The notes below the pieces were generated by a model that saw only the letters and a program-made list of their open reading frames with translations, did not search any database and was not told where the DNA came from. The position numbers and the translations under genes are program-made. A stretch of 64,000 nt of DNA from Lacihabitans sp. CS3-21 (GTDB taxonomy: Bacteria; Bacteroidota; Bacteroidia; Cytophagales; Spirosomataceae): contig NZ_RJUD01000002.1 in assembly GCF_024343675.1 (NCBI RefSeq), forward strand, positions 1 through 64,000. The letters are read 5' to 3'. This document shows positions 7,857-16,891 of the stretch, in pieces. Position 1 is the first letter of the stretch; each line of letters opens with the position of its first letter.

Positions 7857-8969
7857 TTACTTCGTTATAGATTGAATCCAACTAGAAGCCGAGGCAGTTC
7901 TACAGTAGATGCTGATATCACCATATGAGCTATCTTTAAGTCCTGCTCTTACTTCATCTACACCTCCATGGAGTAGCCCACAAACTTTCCAAACACCGTT
8001 TATTTTTATAAAAATTGGTCCGCCACTATCACCTTGGACAGTTCCACCTTCCATTTCTAATGCTTCTGGTGCACTGTTTCCTGAGCCCAAAACTCGTTCT
8101 TGTTCGTTGGCGATATTATCTCCTAATGTATTGTAATTGCCATCGGGAGCATCAAAATCGAAAGCCAGTAAACCTCCGTTATAAGTTGTTCCTGCTATTG
8201 TAGTTGTTAGTCCGTTTACAATCCTATCTAACACGTTTACCATGGCGTGTTTTTTAGAGTAATCGTCTTTGTTTTGACCCGCTTGTTGCGAATAATCTCC
8301 AAAACCACATGTCCAAATGTAGGCTTTGTCTTTTTCGCCATTTAGGTCGAAATTGACCTCTGCTGGAGTTATGTCTGAAATTGGTGTGGCCAGTTTTAAC
8401 AATGCCAAATCTGTACCCTTTTCAAAACCACCGTCGGAGCTGGTCCAATGCGGATGCACAATGATTTGCGAAACTTTTAAGGATTTTGAGGGTCTGTTAG
8501 GGTCATTTCCAATAAGTATAGAAACATCTGATAGTCTGGGTAGGTTTTTGGTTTCTTCAGGCAATAAAAAATTATGTGCAGCCGTAAGAACCCACTGCGA
8601 ACTTATGATTACACCAGAACCTACAATTACGTCTTTGCCGTCTTCTATTTGAATACACACCACTGATCGAAAGTCTGGAAATTCATCAGTATTAAAGGGA
8701 GCAACATTGGTAGCAATCGCTTCATAATCAGTCAGCTTTTTGTCGTTCCTAATGCCGAAAGTTTGTGGTGAGCTGCTGACTTTTCCTAAAGCAGTTGGAG
8801 CATAGACTAAAGAACCACTCGTATTGGGCTGGACTGGGTTTATAGGATTAGTTCCTGTCGAATTGTCTAAATCTGCATCAACAGGATCAATATCTTCTAC
8901 ACTACAAGAAAAAAAGAAAAGCGATAAAAATAAGACCTTTAATCCAGTATAAGTTTTTTGAAACAGCAT
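7857..8969 (-). CDS. trypsin-like (S1) serine protease lipoprotein
   Basis: A 370-residue precursor with a lipoprotein signal: a hydrophobic core LKVLFLSLFFF is followed directly by SCS, putting the lipidated Cys at residue 22. The mature protein has a spacer of about 75 residues rich in Asn, Pro and Thr, then an S1 domain with a full catalytic triad: His132 in LTAAHN, Asp187 in GTDLALLKL and Ser315 in GDSGGP. It is expected to be anchored in the outer or inner membrane and to cleave extracytoplasmic peptides. Two Cys (in SVVCIQ and WTCGFG) could form a disulfide. No Asp is apparent in the primary-specificity position, so the cleavage preference is open. The gene stands alone. Confidence 0.9.
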   Translation of the reverse strand: MLFQKTYTGLKVLFLSLFFFSCSVEDIDPVDADLDNSTGTNPINPVQPNTSGSLVYAPTALGKVSSSPQTFGIRNDKKLTDYEAIATNVAPFNTDEFPDFRSVVCIQIEDGKDVIVGSGVIISSQWVLTAAHNFLLPEETKNLPRLSDVSILIGNDPNRPSKSLKVSQIIVHPHWTSSDGGFEKGTDLALLKLATPISDITPAEVNFDLNGEKDKAYIWTCGFGDYSQQAGQNKDDYSKKHAMVNVLDRIVNGLTTTIAGTTYNGGLLAFDFDAPDGNYNTLGDNIANEQERVLGSGNSAPEALEMEGGTVQGDSGGPIFIKINGVWKVCGLLHGGVDEVRAGLKDSSYGDISIYCRTASASSWIQSITK

Positions 8970-9298
8970 AGGAGAAATTATTCTTTAGTTATTTTTTTAA
9001 ATAAACAGTTTTTGATGTTTGTTAAGTATACACTTCATTTATTTTTGGTTTGAAAAATACAATTATGTGTATATGTTTTATTTCACAAAATTATTCATTT
9101 CTATCCTTTATAAATCAATTTGTATAGTTTTCGGGCTCTATTTTGAGGGAAAATGTAATATTTTACAAGTTTGATCAAGTAGGTTTTTCAAAATTAGTTA
9201 AGCTGCACCAATGAAGGAACAAATTCTTCTTTTGGCTTTGTAAAATTAATTTTTATGGGTTTTTAGTCGAATTTATGCTGATAGTAGATTGTAGGAAT
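8970..9298. other. intergenic stretch between protease and sulfatase
   Basis: About 330 AT-rich bases containing the upstream region of the protease gene. No reading frame, hairpin or clear promoter match is convincing. Confidence 0.45.
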
Positions 9299-10825
9299 CT
9301 ATATTTCATCACCCAAACTCTTAATTCTAAATCGTTTATTGTCAGCTTGTACGTGATTATCTTTGAAGATTGCTTCTGCCTTTTTTACAATTTCAGGAAA
9401 AGAATCGGAAATGTCATTTTCCTCCCTGATATCTTTTGTTAAATTGAAAAGTTGAGTTTTAACAATTCCTTTGTGCAAATTTGTTCGTACAGCCTTCCAG
9501 TTACCCATTCTTACAGCTTGCTGGCCACCAGTTTCGGGAAACTCCCAATAAAGGTAATCATGCTTCTTTTGTGTTTTCAGTGTTAAAGTAGGGAGATAAC
9601 TAATGCCGTCATTTTCGGGTGTTTCAATATTTAGTAAATCGCCAACGGTGCTCATAAAGTCATAGAACGAACTGATATGGTTACTTTCAGATCCTTTTTT
9701 GATAGTTTTTGGCCAAGATACTATCATAGGTACTCTTATGCCACCTTCATATACAAATCCTTTACCTCTGCCATATTGTCCTTGAAATGGTCCACCTGAA
9801 TTAAAAAACTCAGGCTTAGCTCCACCGGCATAAGAAGGCCCATTGTCGCTGGAAAAAATGATGAGCGTGTTTTCGTACAAGCCTTTTTGTTTTAAAGCTT
9901 TTACTATGTCTCCAACTTGTTCGTCAAGATAAGATATCATTGCCGCATAAGTGGCCATCGGTGTATGATTGGGGTAGTAAATATTACTTTTTCCGCCAAG
10001 ATATGGTTCTTCTCGACCAATTTTCTGTTGATAATATTTTACCCATTTTGACGGGGCTTGTAAGGGTACATGAGGTAAAGGTGAAGCATAGAACATAAAA
10101 AAAGGATTATCTTTTTTTTGGTTTTCGAGATATGTTAATGCTTTTTTGTGCATGACTTCTGGAGCGTAGTCGGTGAGCTCAAAGGATGTATAACTCTTTG
10201 GATCATAGGGGTCAAGTGACTTATCTAAACTTTGATGAAGATCCAAGAATTTGTTTTTTAAAGCATATATCTCCTCATTTTGCCATAGATGGGTAGGGTA
10301 GAGTGTGTGAGCCTGCCTTTGACAATTATAACCAAAGAAATAATCGAAGCCTTGTTTGTTAGGGGTACTTTCGCTGAACGGTGCACCTAGTCCCCATTTA
10401 CCGAAGAGAGAGGTTTTGTAACCAGCATTTTTAAGAATTTTAGCCACCGTTATAATACTATCCGGCATAGGTCTTTGTCCCTCTAGGCTAGGATTTTCTT
10501 CCATTGCTTTTAGTGACCACACATCTCCACGCTCATTCCATTCGTCGTTTCCTCTGATGTTGGCGTGTCCTAAATGTTGGCCTGTTAGCAACACACACCT
10601 TGATGGAGCACAGACAGGAGCACCTGCATAATGTTGGGTGAACTTCATACCATCCTTAGCTAGGGCATCAATATTAGGAGTTTCAATGATTTTTTGCCCA
10701 TAAACACCAAGTTCTCCATAACCTAGGTCGTCAGCTAAGATAAGAATTATATTGGGTCTTTGATTTTTCTTTTCTGAAAAACCAAACATGCAAATCAATA
10801 AAATTGAAACTGCTAAAACTTTCAT
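9299..10825 (-). CDS. exported arylsulfatase-type sulfatase
   Basis: A 508-residue precursor with a signal peptide at about residues 1-18. NIILILADDLGYGELGVYG supplies the paired Asp calcium ligands. The sulfatase signature CAPSR at residues 72-76, continuing as CVLLTGQ, carries the Cys that must be converted to formylglycine by an anaerobic or FGE-type maturase (not in this window). Further family motifs are SLFGKWGLG, LIIFSSDNGP and GKGFVYEGGIRVPMIVSWP. It removes sulfate esters, probably from a sulfated glycan or an aryl/alkyl sulfate. No glycosidase or SusCD genes are adjacent, so the substrate cannot be inferred from context. It is 51 bases upstream of nothing co-directional except the ferredoxin reductase gene, which precedes it. 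Confidence 0.93.
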   Translation of the reverse strand: MKVLAVSILLICMFGFSEKKNQRPNIILILADDLGYGELGVYGQKIIETPNIDALAKDGMKFTQHYAGAPVCAPSRCVLLTGQHLGHANIRGNDEWNERGDVWSLKAMEENPSLEGQRPMPDSIITVAKILKNAGYKTSLFGKWGLGAPFSESTPNKQGFDYFFGYNCQRQAHTLYPTHLWQNEEIYALKNKFLDLHQSLDKSLDPYDPKSYTSFELTDYAPEVMHKKALTYLENQKKDNPFFMFYASPLPHVPLQAPSKWVKYYQQKIGREEPYLGGKSNIYYPNHTPMATYAAMISYLDEQVGDIVKALKQKGLYENTLIIFSSDNGPSYAGGAKPEFFNSGGPFQGQYGRGKGFVYEGGIRVPMIVSWPKTIKKGSESNHISSFYDFMSTVGDLLNIETPENDGISYLPTLTLKTQKKHDYLYWEFPETGGQQAVRMGNWKAVRTNLHKGIVKTQLFNLTKDIREENDISDSFPEIVKKAEAIFKDNHVQADNKRFRIKSLGDEI

Positions 10826-10876
10826 ATTTGGGCGGTTGAATTCCCAAAATTAGAAGATTTTTTTCGAATTGAAAGA

Positions 10877-11926
10877 TTAATCTATCTCAACCACCACACC
10901 TTCACTCATCGGGTGCGAAACGCAGGTAAGTATGTAACCTTGGGCAATTTCTTTTTCGGTAAGGCCTTCTTCTTCGTCCATTTTTACTTTTCCATCGGTG
11001 CATTTACCAAGACATGCTGTACACATACCCGCTTGGCAAGAATAAGGCAAGTCGATGTCCTGTTCAAGTGCCGCTTCGAGAATCGTTTGGTGTGGTTCTA
11101 CTACAAACTCATGCGTATCTCCATCATATATAACCTTTACCGTTTGTCTCTTAAGTTCATCTGTGTTCACTGTGTCTTCCTCTTGCATAGGAGCATTGAA
11201 ACGCTCATAATGTACTTGGCTTTTGGCTACGTCATAAAGCTCAAATATTCTTTTTAAGTCATCCATCATTTCTTCTGGACCACACATAAAGAAATTGTCT
11301 TTTTTGAAATCAACACAAGCGTCTTTTAGCCAAATGGTGGTATTTGCCTGATTGATACGTCCTTTTGCACCTACCCAGGTGCTACCTGGTTGGCTAAGAA
11401 TATATTGAACAGAAAAGCGGTCTTTATATTGACTTTCTAGTATATCTAACTCTTTTTTAAAAATTATGCTTTCTTCTGAGCGGTTGCCATAAAGTAAATG
11501 TACTTTGGTGTTCGGCTCTGTTTTCAAAACGGTTTTAGCTATTGAAATGAGTGGAGTAATTCCGCTTCCGGCACCAAAAAGGAAAATATTTCTGTTTGCA
11601 TTTTCAGAAGGTTCAAAGGAAAAGCTGCCCATGGGCTCGATTACTTCTAAGAAATCTCCGGTGTGTACATTGTCGTTGAGGTAATTCGACACTATGCCAT
11701 TAGGTACTCTTTTCACAGTGACAGCAACGGCAGTATCAGTTGCAGGTGAACTTGACATGGAGTAGCTGCGTTTTACTTTCTTTCCGTCGGATGTGGGTAT
11801 AGAAATGGTTATAAATTGACCTGCTTTATATTTTATTTGCTCGCTTATGGGGTGCCAAAAAGAGAGCGTTACCGTATCTGCTGTTTCTTGTATGACTTCT
11901 TTTACTTGTAAAAAGTAGGTTTTCAT
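10877..11926 (-). CDS. ferredoxin-NAD(P)H reductase with C-terminal 2Fe-2S domain (PaaE-like)
   Basis: A protein of about 349 residues in three parts. First is an FAD-binding barrel with RSYSMSSSP. Second is a nucleotide-binding domain with FLFGAGSGITPL and MCGPEEMM. Third is a plant-type 2Fe-2S ferredoxin domain with Cys in SCQAGMCTACLGKC and a last Cys in LTCVSHP. The order matches PaaE, the reductase of phenylacetyl-CoA epoxidase, and related reductases that feed oxygenases or desaturases. No paaABCD genes are in the window, so the partner is unknown. An upstream ATG at 11950 adds MSFIKHER; the ATG at 11926 gives the usual family N-terminus (MKTYFLQVKEV), so I prefer it. It follows the barstar gene by about 45 bases and may share its transcript. 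Confidence 0.88.
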   Translation of the reverse strand: MKTYFLQVKEVIQETADTVTLSFWHPISEQIKYKAGQFITISIPTSDGKKVKRSYSMSSSPATDTAVAVTVKRVPNGIVSNYLNDNVHTGDFLEVIEPMGSFSFEPSENANRNIFLFGAGSGITPLISIAKTVLKTEPNTKVHLLYGNRSEESIIFKKELDILESQYKDRFSVQYILSQPGSTWVGAKGRINQANTTIWLKDACVDFKKDNFFMCGPEEMMDDLKRIFELYDVAKSQVHYERFNAPMQEEDTVNTDELKRQTVKVIYDGDTHEFVVEPHQTILEAALEQDIDLPYSCQAGMCTACLGKCTDGKVKMDEEEGLTEKEIAQGYILTCVSHPMSEGVVVEID

Positions 11927-11970
11927 TCGTTCGTGTTTTATGAAAGACAATCTGGTTTATTAACTGCTTT

Positions 11971-12384
11971 TTACAGAAGTTTGTTCAATAGGTGCTCCAT
12001 TCTTTGGCTTTTATCAAATCCAAAGAATAACTCTTTTGAGGTATAATCCTCGTCTTCTTCGTCCATTTCATGCCATTTCCAATCTTCGCAAGTAGCATCT
12101 AATAGGTCCAGAAGGGTCAAAATTTTGGTTTCGTTTCTTTCTTTTTCAAGAAATTTCTCTGAATTATTGAAATAGATAGCCAATTTTTCATCCTCTATCC
12201 AAGTCAGGTCATTAAGTAGTTCGTCTAAAGAGTCTAGGTTGAAACCAAAATAGTCAGGAAAATGCATGGCTTTGGCGAGAACTTCATAAAATTCTCTCAG
12301 TGAAGTTACTTCACTAGCGTCAATTTCAATGATTGAAAACTCACTTGAAATCTGGTTTTTATCAATTATATCTAAGTTTTTCAT
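11971..12384 (-). CDS. barstar-type ribonuclease inhibitor
   Basis: A 137-residue acidic protein. The central segment FYEVLAKAMHFPDYFGFNLDSLDELLNDLTW is the barstar core, in which the acidic helix (DSLDELLNDL) plugs the active site of barnase-type RNases. It is cytoplasmic. The ATG overlaps the stop of the RNase gene by four bases (ATGA), implying translational coupling, so the inhibitor is made together with the enzyme. It is longer than classical barstar (about 90 residues); the extra C-terminal part, with the acidic run HEMDEEDEDY, may belong to a subfamily. The family call is strong, and the cognate pairing follows from adjacency. Confidence 0.9.
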   Translation of the reverse strand: MKNLDIIDKNQISSEFSIIEIDASEVTSLREFYEVLAKAMHFPDYFGFNLDSLDELLNDLTWIEDEKLAIYFNNSEKFLEKERNETKILTLLDLLDATCEDWKWHEMDEEDEDYTSKELFFGFDKSQRMEHLLNKLL

Positions 12385-12863
12385 TTTATTTTTTTGAAAG
12401 ATTCATAATGGTCATTTGTGAAATAGGCACTTTTGTCATCTCCTGTTACCAGTCTTTCCTTTCCTCTGTTTTTGCCATCTACTTTGGGATTTACATCCCA
12501 TTCTCTATAATTTATTTTCTTGTTATCTTTATCTGACTTCGGCAATAGACCCTCTAAGTTTTTGAATTTCCTTCCTCCTACATAGCCATCAGGAGCTTCA
12601 CCTGTTTCTTCAATTTGACTCAAAACTTTCCATACTTTATTCGGGACTCCGGTGTTATCATCCGTATAGTCATTTTCAGAAGCCTTTTTTTCTTCGGCTG
12701 GTACTTCTCTACTTTTTTGAAAATTATCCTGAGGGGTATTTTTTGTTATCGTACTTTGGGTTTCATTTTTGTCAAATGTTTCATTATGAGAATTTTGCCC
12801 CCAAAAGTATCCTAAACCCAAACCTCCTAAAAACAACAGGATGTAAATAAGCAGTTTGTTCAT
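12381..12863 (-). CDS. membrane-anchored barnase-family ribonuclease (RNase N1/T1 fold)
   Basis: From the preferred ATG at 12863 the protein has 160 residues: an N-terminal hydrophobic helix (LLIYILLFLGGLGLGYFWG), a Lys/Glu/Asn-rich linker of about 50 residues, and a C-terminal microbial RNase domain. Its catalytic residues line up with barnase: Glu about 121 in YREWDVN, Arg about 137 in GKERLV and His about 152 in TNDHYESF. It is expected to cleave RNA after purines (guanine preference in the family), and to act outside the cytoplasm while tethered or secreted. A longer frame reaches 12914, but that extension has no family support. Coupled by ATGA to the barstar gene behind it. Confidence 0.9.
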   Translation of the reverse strand: MNKLLIYILLFLGGLGLGYFWGQNSHNETFDKNETQSTITKNTPQDNFQKSREVPAEEKKASENDYTDDNTGVPNKVWKVLSQIEETGEAPDGYVGGRKFKNLEGLLPKSDKDNKKINYREWDVNPKVDGKNRGKERLVTGDDKSAYFTNDHYESFKKIK

Positions 12864-12960
12864 TCGATTTTTTATTTTTTTTGCAAAAATATAGTCGCCA
12901 TTAGTATTTATCATTAAAAACCAGAAACATTTTGAAGTACTTTTGTAAAAAAAACTCTAA

Positions 12961-13959
12961 ATGGTCGTATTGATTACCGGTGCTACTGGGTTGGTGGGCT
13001 CTGCAGTGGCAAAAGAGTTTTTGTCGCTTGGATTTACTGTGAAGGCTCTCATTAGAAGTGAGTCTTCAAAAAGTGCGGTCAGGGCAGTTTCAGATCAAAT
13101 AGAAATTGTTGAAGGAGATATTCTTGACATAATTTCTTTGGATGAAGCCTTGCAAGGCGTGGATTATGTGGTTCATGCTGCAGCAATTGTGTCTTTTTCT
13201 CCTAAGGAAAGGGCTAATATGTATAAAATAAATATTGAGGGAACCGCCAATGTGGTCAATGCATGTTTGGCTTCAAATATTAAAAAACTCTGTTTTATAA
13301 GTTCGGTGGCAGCTTTTGGAAGACCCGCCCAAACATTGATCAGTTCGGGAGAAAAAATCACGATTGACGAAAAGCAAAAGTGGGAGAGTTCAGACACAAA
13401 CTCGCATTACGCCATTACAAAATATATGGCCGAGTGTGAGGTTTGGCGTGGTCAAGCCGAAGGTCTTTCTACGGTAATAGTAAATCCTTCCATTGTTTTA
13501 GGTGAAGGGGATTGGTCAAAAAGTAGCACGCAGCTTTTTAGATATGTTTTTAATGAAAAACCATTCTACACAAAAGGCTTTATCAATTATGTGGACGTAC
13601 AGGATTTGTCAATCATAATCAAAACATTGCTGCTTTCTGAAATTGAGAACGAACGTTTTTGTGTTTCTTCGGGTTTGATAAGCTACAAAGAGTTTTTTGA
13701 AAAAATAGCCAATAGTTTCGGAAAGAAAAGTCCGAGTTTTGAGGTAAAACCGTGGATGATGGATTATCTGTGGAGATTTGAAGCTTTAAAATCTTGGATT
13801 ACTGGCAATGCTCCGTTGATTACCAAAGAAACAGCCAAAACCTCAAGGTTGCAGGTTTTTTATAACAGCAACAAGCTTAAAAAAGCCTTAGAATTTGAGT
13901 TTAGGCCATTGGCCACCACACTGAAAAGGGTGTGTGACTATTTGGTCTCAAAATCTTAA
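12961..13959 (+). CDS. extended SDR NAD(P)-dependent epimerase/dehydratase
   Basis: A 332-residue protein with the Rossmann motif TGATGLVG at residues 6-13, a catalytic Ser near 115 (FISSVAAFG) and the Tyr150-x3-Lys154 pair in HYAITKYMAE. These mark the extended short-chain dehydrogenase family, nearest to dihydroflavonol reductase/3-beta-hydroxysteroid-like members. The substrate is unknown. The start is the ATG at 12961; an octamer TACTTTTG at 12938-12945 is a plausible -7 element, but no good -33 partner is visible. It is divergent from the RNase gene and followed by a TPR gene with its own promoter. Confidence 0.88.
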   Translation: MVVLITGATGLVGSAVAKEFLSLGFTVKALIRSESSKSAVRAVSDQIEIVEGDILDIISLDEALQGVDYVVHAAAIVSFSPKERANMYKINIEGTANVVNACLASNIKKLCFISSVAAFGRPAQTLISSGEKITIDEKQKWESSDTNSHYAITKYMAECEVWRGQAEGLSTVIVNPSIVLGEGDWSKSSTQLFRYVFNEKPFYTKGFINYVDVQDLSIIIKTLLLSEIENERFCVSSGLISYKEFFEKIANSFGKKSPSFEVKPWMMDYLWRFEALKSWITGNAPLITKETAKTSRLQVFYNSNKLKKALEFEFRPLATTLKRVCDYLVSKS

Positions 13960-13993
13960 TTTCTTCAGAAAACAAAATTCCGTATTCGTATAA

Positions 13994-14024
13994 TTTGAAA
14001 AATCTAATCAGTTTTGTATCTTTA
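13994..14024 (+). promoter_or_regulatory. promoter of the TPR gene
   Basis: TTTG (13994-13997), 19 bases, then TATCTTTA (14017-14024), one mismatch from TAnnTTTG. The start codon is 35 bases downstream. Confidence 0.5.
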
Positions 14025-14058
14025 ATAGAGAAATGAATCTTATAAACCTAATTACTGC

Positions 14059-15474
14059 ATGAATCAAGACTACAGTGATCATTTTGATGAGTTTAATGAG
14101 GCTACCATAGCCGATGCAGCAAAGAGGTTTGAGTCCATGCTTCAGAGAAAAGAAACTCCCTACTTTAGCGAAGAAGTATTTGAGTCACTTTCAGAATATT
14201 ACATGGTGAGGGGCAAATTTGATTTTGCCATGAAAGCTTGCAATTTTGGTTTGAAGCATTATCCGCATTCTTTGGATTTGATTTTAAACAAAACTCAGAT
14301 ATTAATCAATAAATTTGAACTCGAAGAAGCCACAGATTTGTTGGACAATGCCAGTATTTTTCACCCCTCCGATACCGAAATTGAGTATTTCAGGGGCGTT
14401 ATATTGATGTGTTCTGGCGACAATGCAGAGGCCCTAGATTTGTTTAGACAGATATTGCCACTCGCCGAGGAAAAAGAAAATGTGTACTTTCAAATGGGAA
14501 TGGCATTGGTAAGTTTGGGTCATATTCCAGAGGCTATAGAATCATTTCAGAATGCGATAGGATGCAAGTCAAAGAACGAACTGGTCTACAATGAATTGGT
14601 GTATTGTTTCGATGTGCAGTCTAATCTGTTGGGAGGTATAGACTTGTTTAATCAGCTCATCGACGAAGATCCATATAACCAACTGGCTTGGTTTGCCCTT
14701 GGTCAGTGCTATAATCAGCTGAATCTATACGAAAAAGCCAAAGACGCTTTTGAATATGCTGTGGCAATAGAAGGGGATTTCGCCTCTGGTTGGTACAACC
14801 TTGGGCTAAGTCAGATGAATCTCGAAAGTTTTTCTGATGCGAAAGAGTCCTTTATCAATACTTTGCGTTTTGAAGAGCCCTCAGCCGAAGTTTTAACACA
14901 CTTGGCGGCATCTCACGAAAAACTGGAGGAATATACCGAAGCTTACAAAAACTATAAGAAGGCAGCAGACATGGATGAGTTCTGGGACGATGCCTGGTTT
15001 GGTATGGCCTCGGTGCTTTATGAACAAGAGAAATACCTAGAGTCGATACATTTTGTAAAAAAAGCCATAAAGCTCAATGATATCAATAGTGATTTTTGGT
15101 TGTTATTGGCTGATAATGAGTCTAAGCTCGGCAATGTGATATCCTCAGAAGAAGCTTATGATAAAGCTGCGGATTTGGATCCAATCAATGCAGATATTTG
15201 GCTAAATTGGTCTCTTTTGCACTTTGAGCAAGAAAATTACCACCGTGCTTTTGAGATAGTTTATGAAGGCATTGAAGAGATACCCGACGATGCAGACCTT
15301 TATTACAGGGCTTGCACTTACTTGCTCTATAACAGCAGCTTCAACGAAGCCTATAAATATCTGCAAGAGGCCTTAGTCTTAGATTACGACAAACACGTGC
15401 AGTTGTACGATTTCTTTAGTAATCTGGACACTTTGAAAGCTTTGCAGAGGATTATTGATCAGTTTAGGAAATGA
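14059..15474 (+). CDS. tetratricopeptide-repeat protein
   Basis: A 471-residue soluble protein built almost entirely of TPR units. Typical repeats include AWFALGQCYNQLNLYEKAKDAF, ASGWYNLGLSQMNLESFSDAKE and DIWLNWSLLHFEQENYHRAF. About a dozen helical pairs run from residue 40 to 460. There is no signal peptide or membrane segment, so it is likely a cytoplasmic scaffold. No enzymatic domain is present and the partner is unknown. A strong terminator follows. This protein is widespread in Bacteroidetes as a single gene; I cannot assign a function. Confidence 0.85.
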   Translation: MNQDYSDHFDEFNEATIADAAKRFESMLQRKETPYFSEEVFESLSEYYMVRGKFDFAMKACNFGLKHYPHSLDLILNKTQILINKFELEEATDLLDNASIFHPSDTEIEYFRGVILMCSGDNAEALDLFRQILPLAEEKENVYFQMGMALVSLGHIPEAIESFQNAIGCKSKNELVYNELVYCFDVQSNLLGGIDLFNQLIDEDPYNQLAWFALGQCYNQLNLYEKAKDAFEYAVAIEGDFASGWYNLGLSQMNLESFSDAKESFINTLRFEEPSAEVLTHLAASHEKLEEYTEAYKNYKKAADMDEFWDDAWFGMASVLYEQEKYLESIHFVKKAIKLNDINSDFWLLLADNESKLGNVISSEEAYDKAADLDPINADIWLNWSLLHFEQENYHRAFEIVYEGIEEIPDDADLYYRACTYLLYNSSFNEAYKYLQEALVLDYDKHVQLYDFFSNLDTLKALQRIIDQFRK

Positions 15475-15531
15475 GGGTTTAATGTGATAATTTGTTAATT
15501 ACTAATTTGTTAATGTTTTGACATAGATATT

Positions 15532-15566
15532 AAAAGAGCGATTTGAAATATCAAATCGCTCTTTTT
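15532..15566. terminator. strong terminator between TPR gene and arsM
   Basis: Perfect stem AAGAGCGATTTG / CAAATCGCTCTT with a short loop, flanked by an A-run and a T-run. It ends the plus-strand TPR gene and can also serve the convergent ars operon. Confidence 0.9.
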
Positions 15567-15638
15567 ATTTATAAAAACTATCCAAGAAAATCCGTGCGAG
15601 CATCCATGAAACCGGTGTTTCTTAAACCATCTGGAATC

Positions 15639-16484
15639 TCAACTACAACAATCTGGTCCACAACAAGCGGCTTTTTCAGCTGGTTTTTCGGCATAAACGG
15701 TAACACTGAAAATGCCCATTTTAGAGTTTTTGAAATCTTCTAACTGTTGAGCATCAAGGTATTGGCTCAGGATATCGTCAGGTATAATTATCGCTTTTTC
15801 TTTTTGTAGCGTTATATTCATAAACCCAGTTTCCTGAATCATTCCTAGGTATTCGTCTTTTTGAATCGCCCCAGAGACACATCCAGCGTACATTTCTGCG
15901 GCATTTTGTAATGTTTCTGGTAAATCACCCACCAAAACTATGTCGGAAATACTAAAATGCCCACCCGGTTTCAAGACTCTCATGATGTCTTTCAAGACCG
16001 CCTTTTTGTTCGGTACTAAATTTAGGACGCAATTGCTCACAATCACATCAGCAACATTGGCCGTAACTGGCATGTTTTCTATATCGCCTTGTCTGAACTC
16101 CACGTTGTTAAAACCTCTGATTTCGGCATTGGTTCTGGCTTTGTCTACCATGGCAGGTGTGAAATCTATCCCAATTACTTTGCCAGATTCGCCAGTTTCT
16201 GCTCTTGCTATGAAGCAATCGTTTCCCGCTCCGCTTCCTAAGTCTATTACAACATCGCCTTTCTTTATTTTGGTAAATTGCGTCGGTAGTCCGCATCCCA
16301 AGCCCAAATCAGCGTCAGGGTTGTAGCCTTCTAGTTGGGAGTAATCGTCGCTCATGATATTGTAAACCTCTGTAGAGCAACCGCCTGAGCCGCAGCATGA
16401 CGACATGTTGGTTTCTTTGTCTTGCAAAGCTATCTCACTGTATTTTTGCTTTACAATCTCTTTTAATTGTTCTTCTGTTTGCAT
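15639..16484 (-). CDS. arsM: arsenite S-adenosylmethionine methyltransferase
   Basis: A 281-residue SAM-dependent methyltransferase. The SAM motif DLGSGAGND lies near residue 81. The three Cys used for As(III) binding in ArsM are at about 64 (LGLGCGLP), 152 (SNCVLNLV) and 202 (AGCVSGA). The protein also has Cys clusters at both ends (SSCCGSGGC near 28-36 and ACCGPDCC at the C-terminus), which may capture or deliver arsenite. It methylates As(III) to volatile or less retained species. It lies 61 bases behind arsR on the same strand, and a second copy of the operator-like palindrome sits in that gap. No arsenite efflux pump gene is adjacent. Confidence 0.95.
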   Translation of the reverse strand: MQTEEQLKEIVKQKYSEIALQDKETNMSSCCGSGGCSTEVYNIMSDDYSQLEGYNPDADLGLGCGLPTQFTKIKKGDVVIDLGSGAGNDCFIARAETGESGKVIGIDFTPAMVDKARTNAEIRGFNNVEFRQGDIENMPVTANVADVIVSNCVLNLVPNKKAVLKDIMRVLKPGGHFSISDIVLVGDLPETLQNAAEMYAGCVSGAIQKDEYLGMIQETGFMNITLQKEKAIIIPDDILSQYLDAQQLEDFKNSKMGIFSVTVYAEKPAEKAACCGPDCCS

Positions 16485-16510
16485 TTTTGTTTTAATTTTA
16501 GTTTTTTATT

Positions 16511-16526
16511 ATCGTAATAATGCGAT
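16511..16526 (-). promoter_or_regulatory. ArsR operator candidate in front of arsM
   Basis: The 16-base inverted repeat ATCGTAATAATGCGAT has the same half-sites (ATCG/CGAT) and nearly the same core, read on the other strand, as the site upstream of arsR. It lies 27 bases upstream of the arsM start. Confidence 0.65.
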
Positions 16527-16545
16527 TGCTTTTCGCAAAAAAATA

Positions 16546-16878
16546 TCAACAACAACTGGTTTTGTTTACATAATAACTACTAAATAGCTCGTCTATATAG
16601 CTTTTAGCTTGATTTAGCTCGGTTTCATCTATACAATAACACACTTTAGCTCCTTCAATTTCACCTTTTATTAAGCCTGCTTCTTTCAGTTCTTTGAGAT
16701 GCTGTGAGACTGTACTTTGTGAAAGAGGAAGTTCCTCTACAATATCTCCACAAATACACGACTGCCTCTTTATCAATATCCGTAGTATAGCTATACGTGC
16801 AGGATGCGACAAGGCCTTTGCGTATTTTGCTAGCTTATTATCTTTGACTGTAAACTCTTCTGACTTGGTTAATCCCAT
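16546..16878 (-). CDS. arsR: ArsR-family arsenic-responsive repressor
   Basis: A 110-residue winged-helix protein. The segment ALSHPARIAILRILIKRQSCICGDIVEELPLSQSTVSQHLKELKEAG contains the metalloid-binding Cys41 and Cys43 (CICGD) and the recognition helix. A terminal TSCC may add thiols. It should repress arsR-arsM until As(III) or Sb(III) binds. A near-perfect palindrome just upstream is the probable autoregulatory site. The family is certain; arsenic as ligand is supported by the Cys pair and the adjoining arsM. Confidence 0.94.
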   Translation of the reverse strand: MGLTKSEEFTVKDNKLAKYAKALSHPARIAILRILIKRQSCICGDIVEELPLSQSTVSQHLKELKEAGLIKGEIEGAKVCYCIDETELNQAKSYIDELFSSYYVNKTSCC

Positions 16879-16891
16879 ATATTTATTTTCT

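Noticed and set aside
12864-12914. Longer start for the barnase-type gene
   Set aside because: The extra residues precede the membrane helix with no family support; the ATG at 12863 gives a normal anchor.
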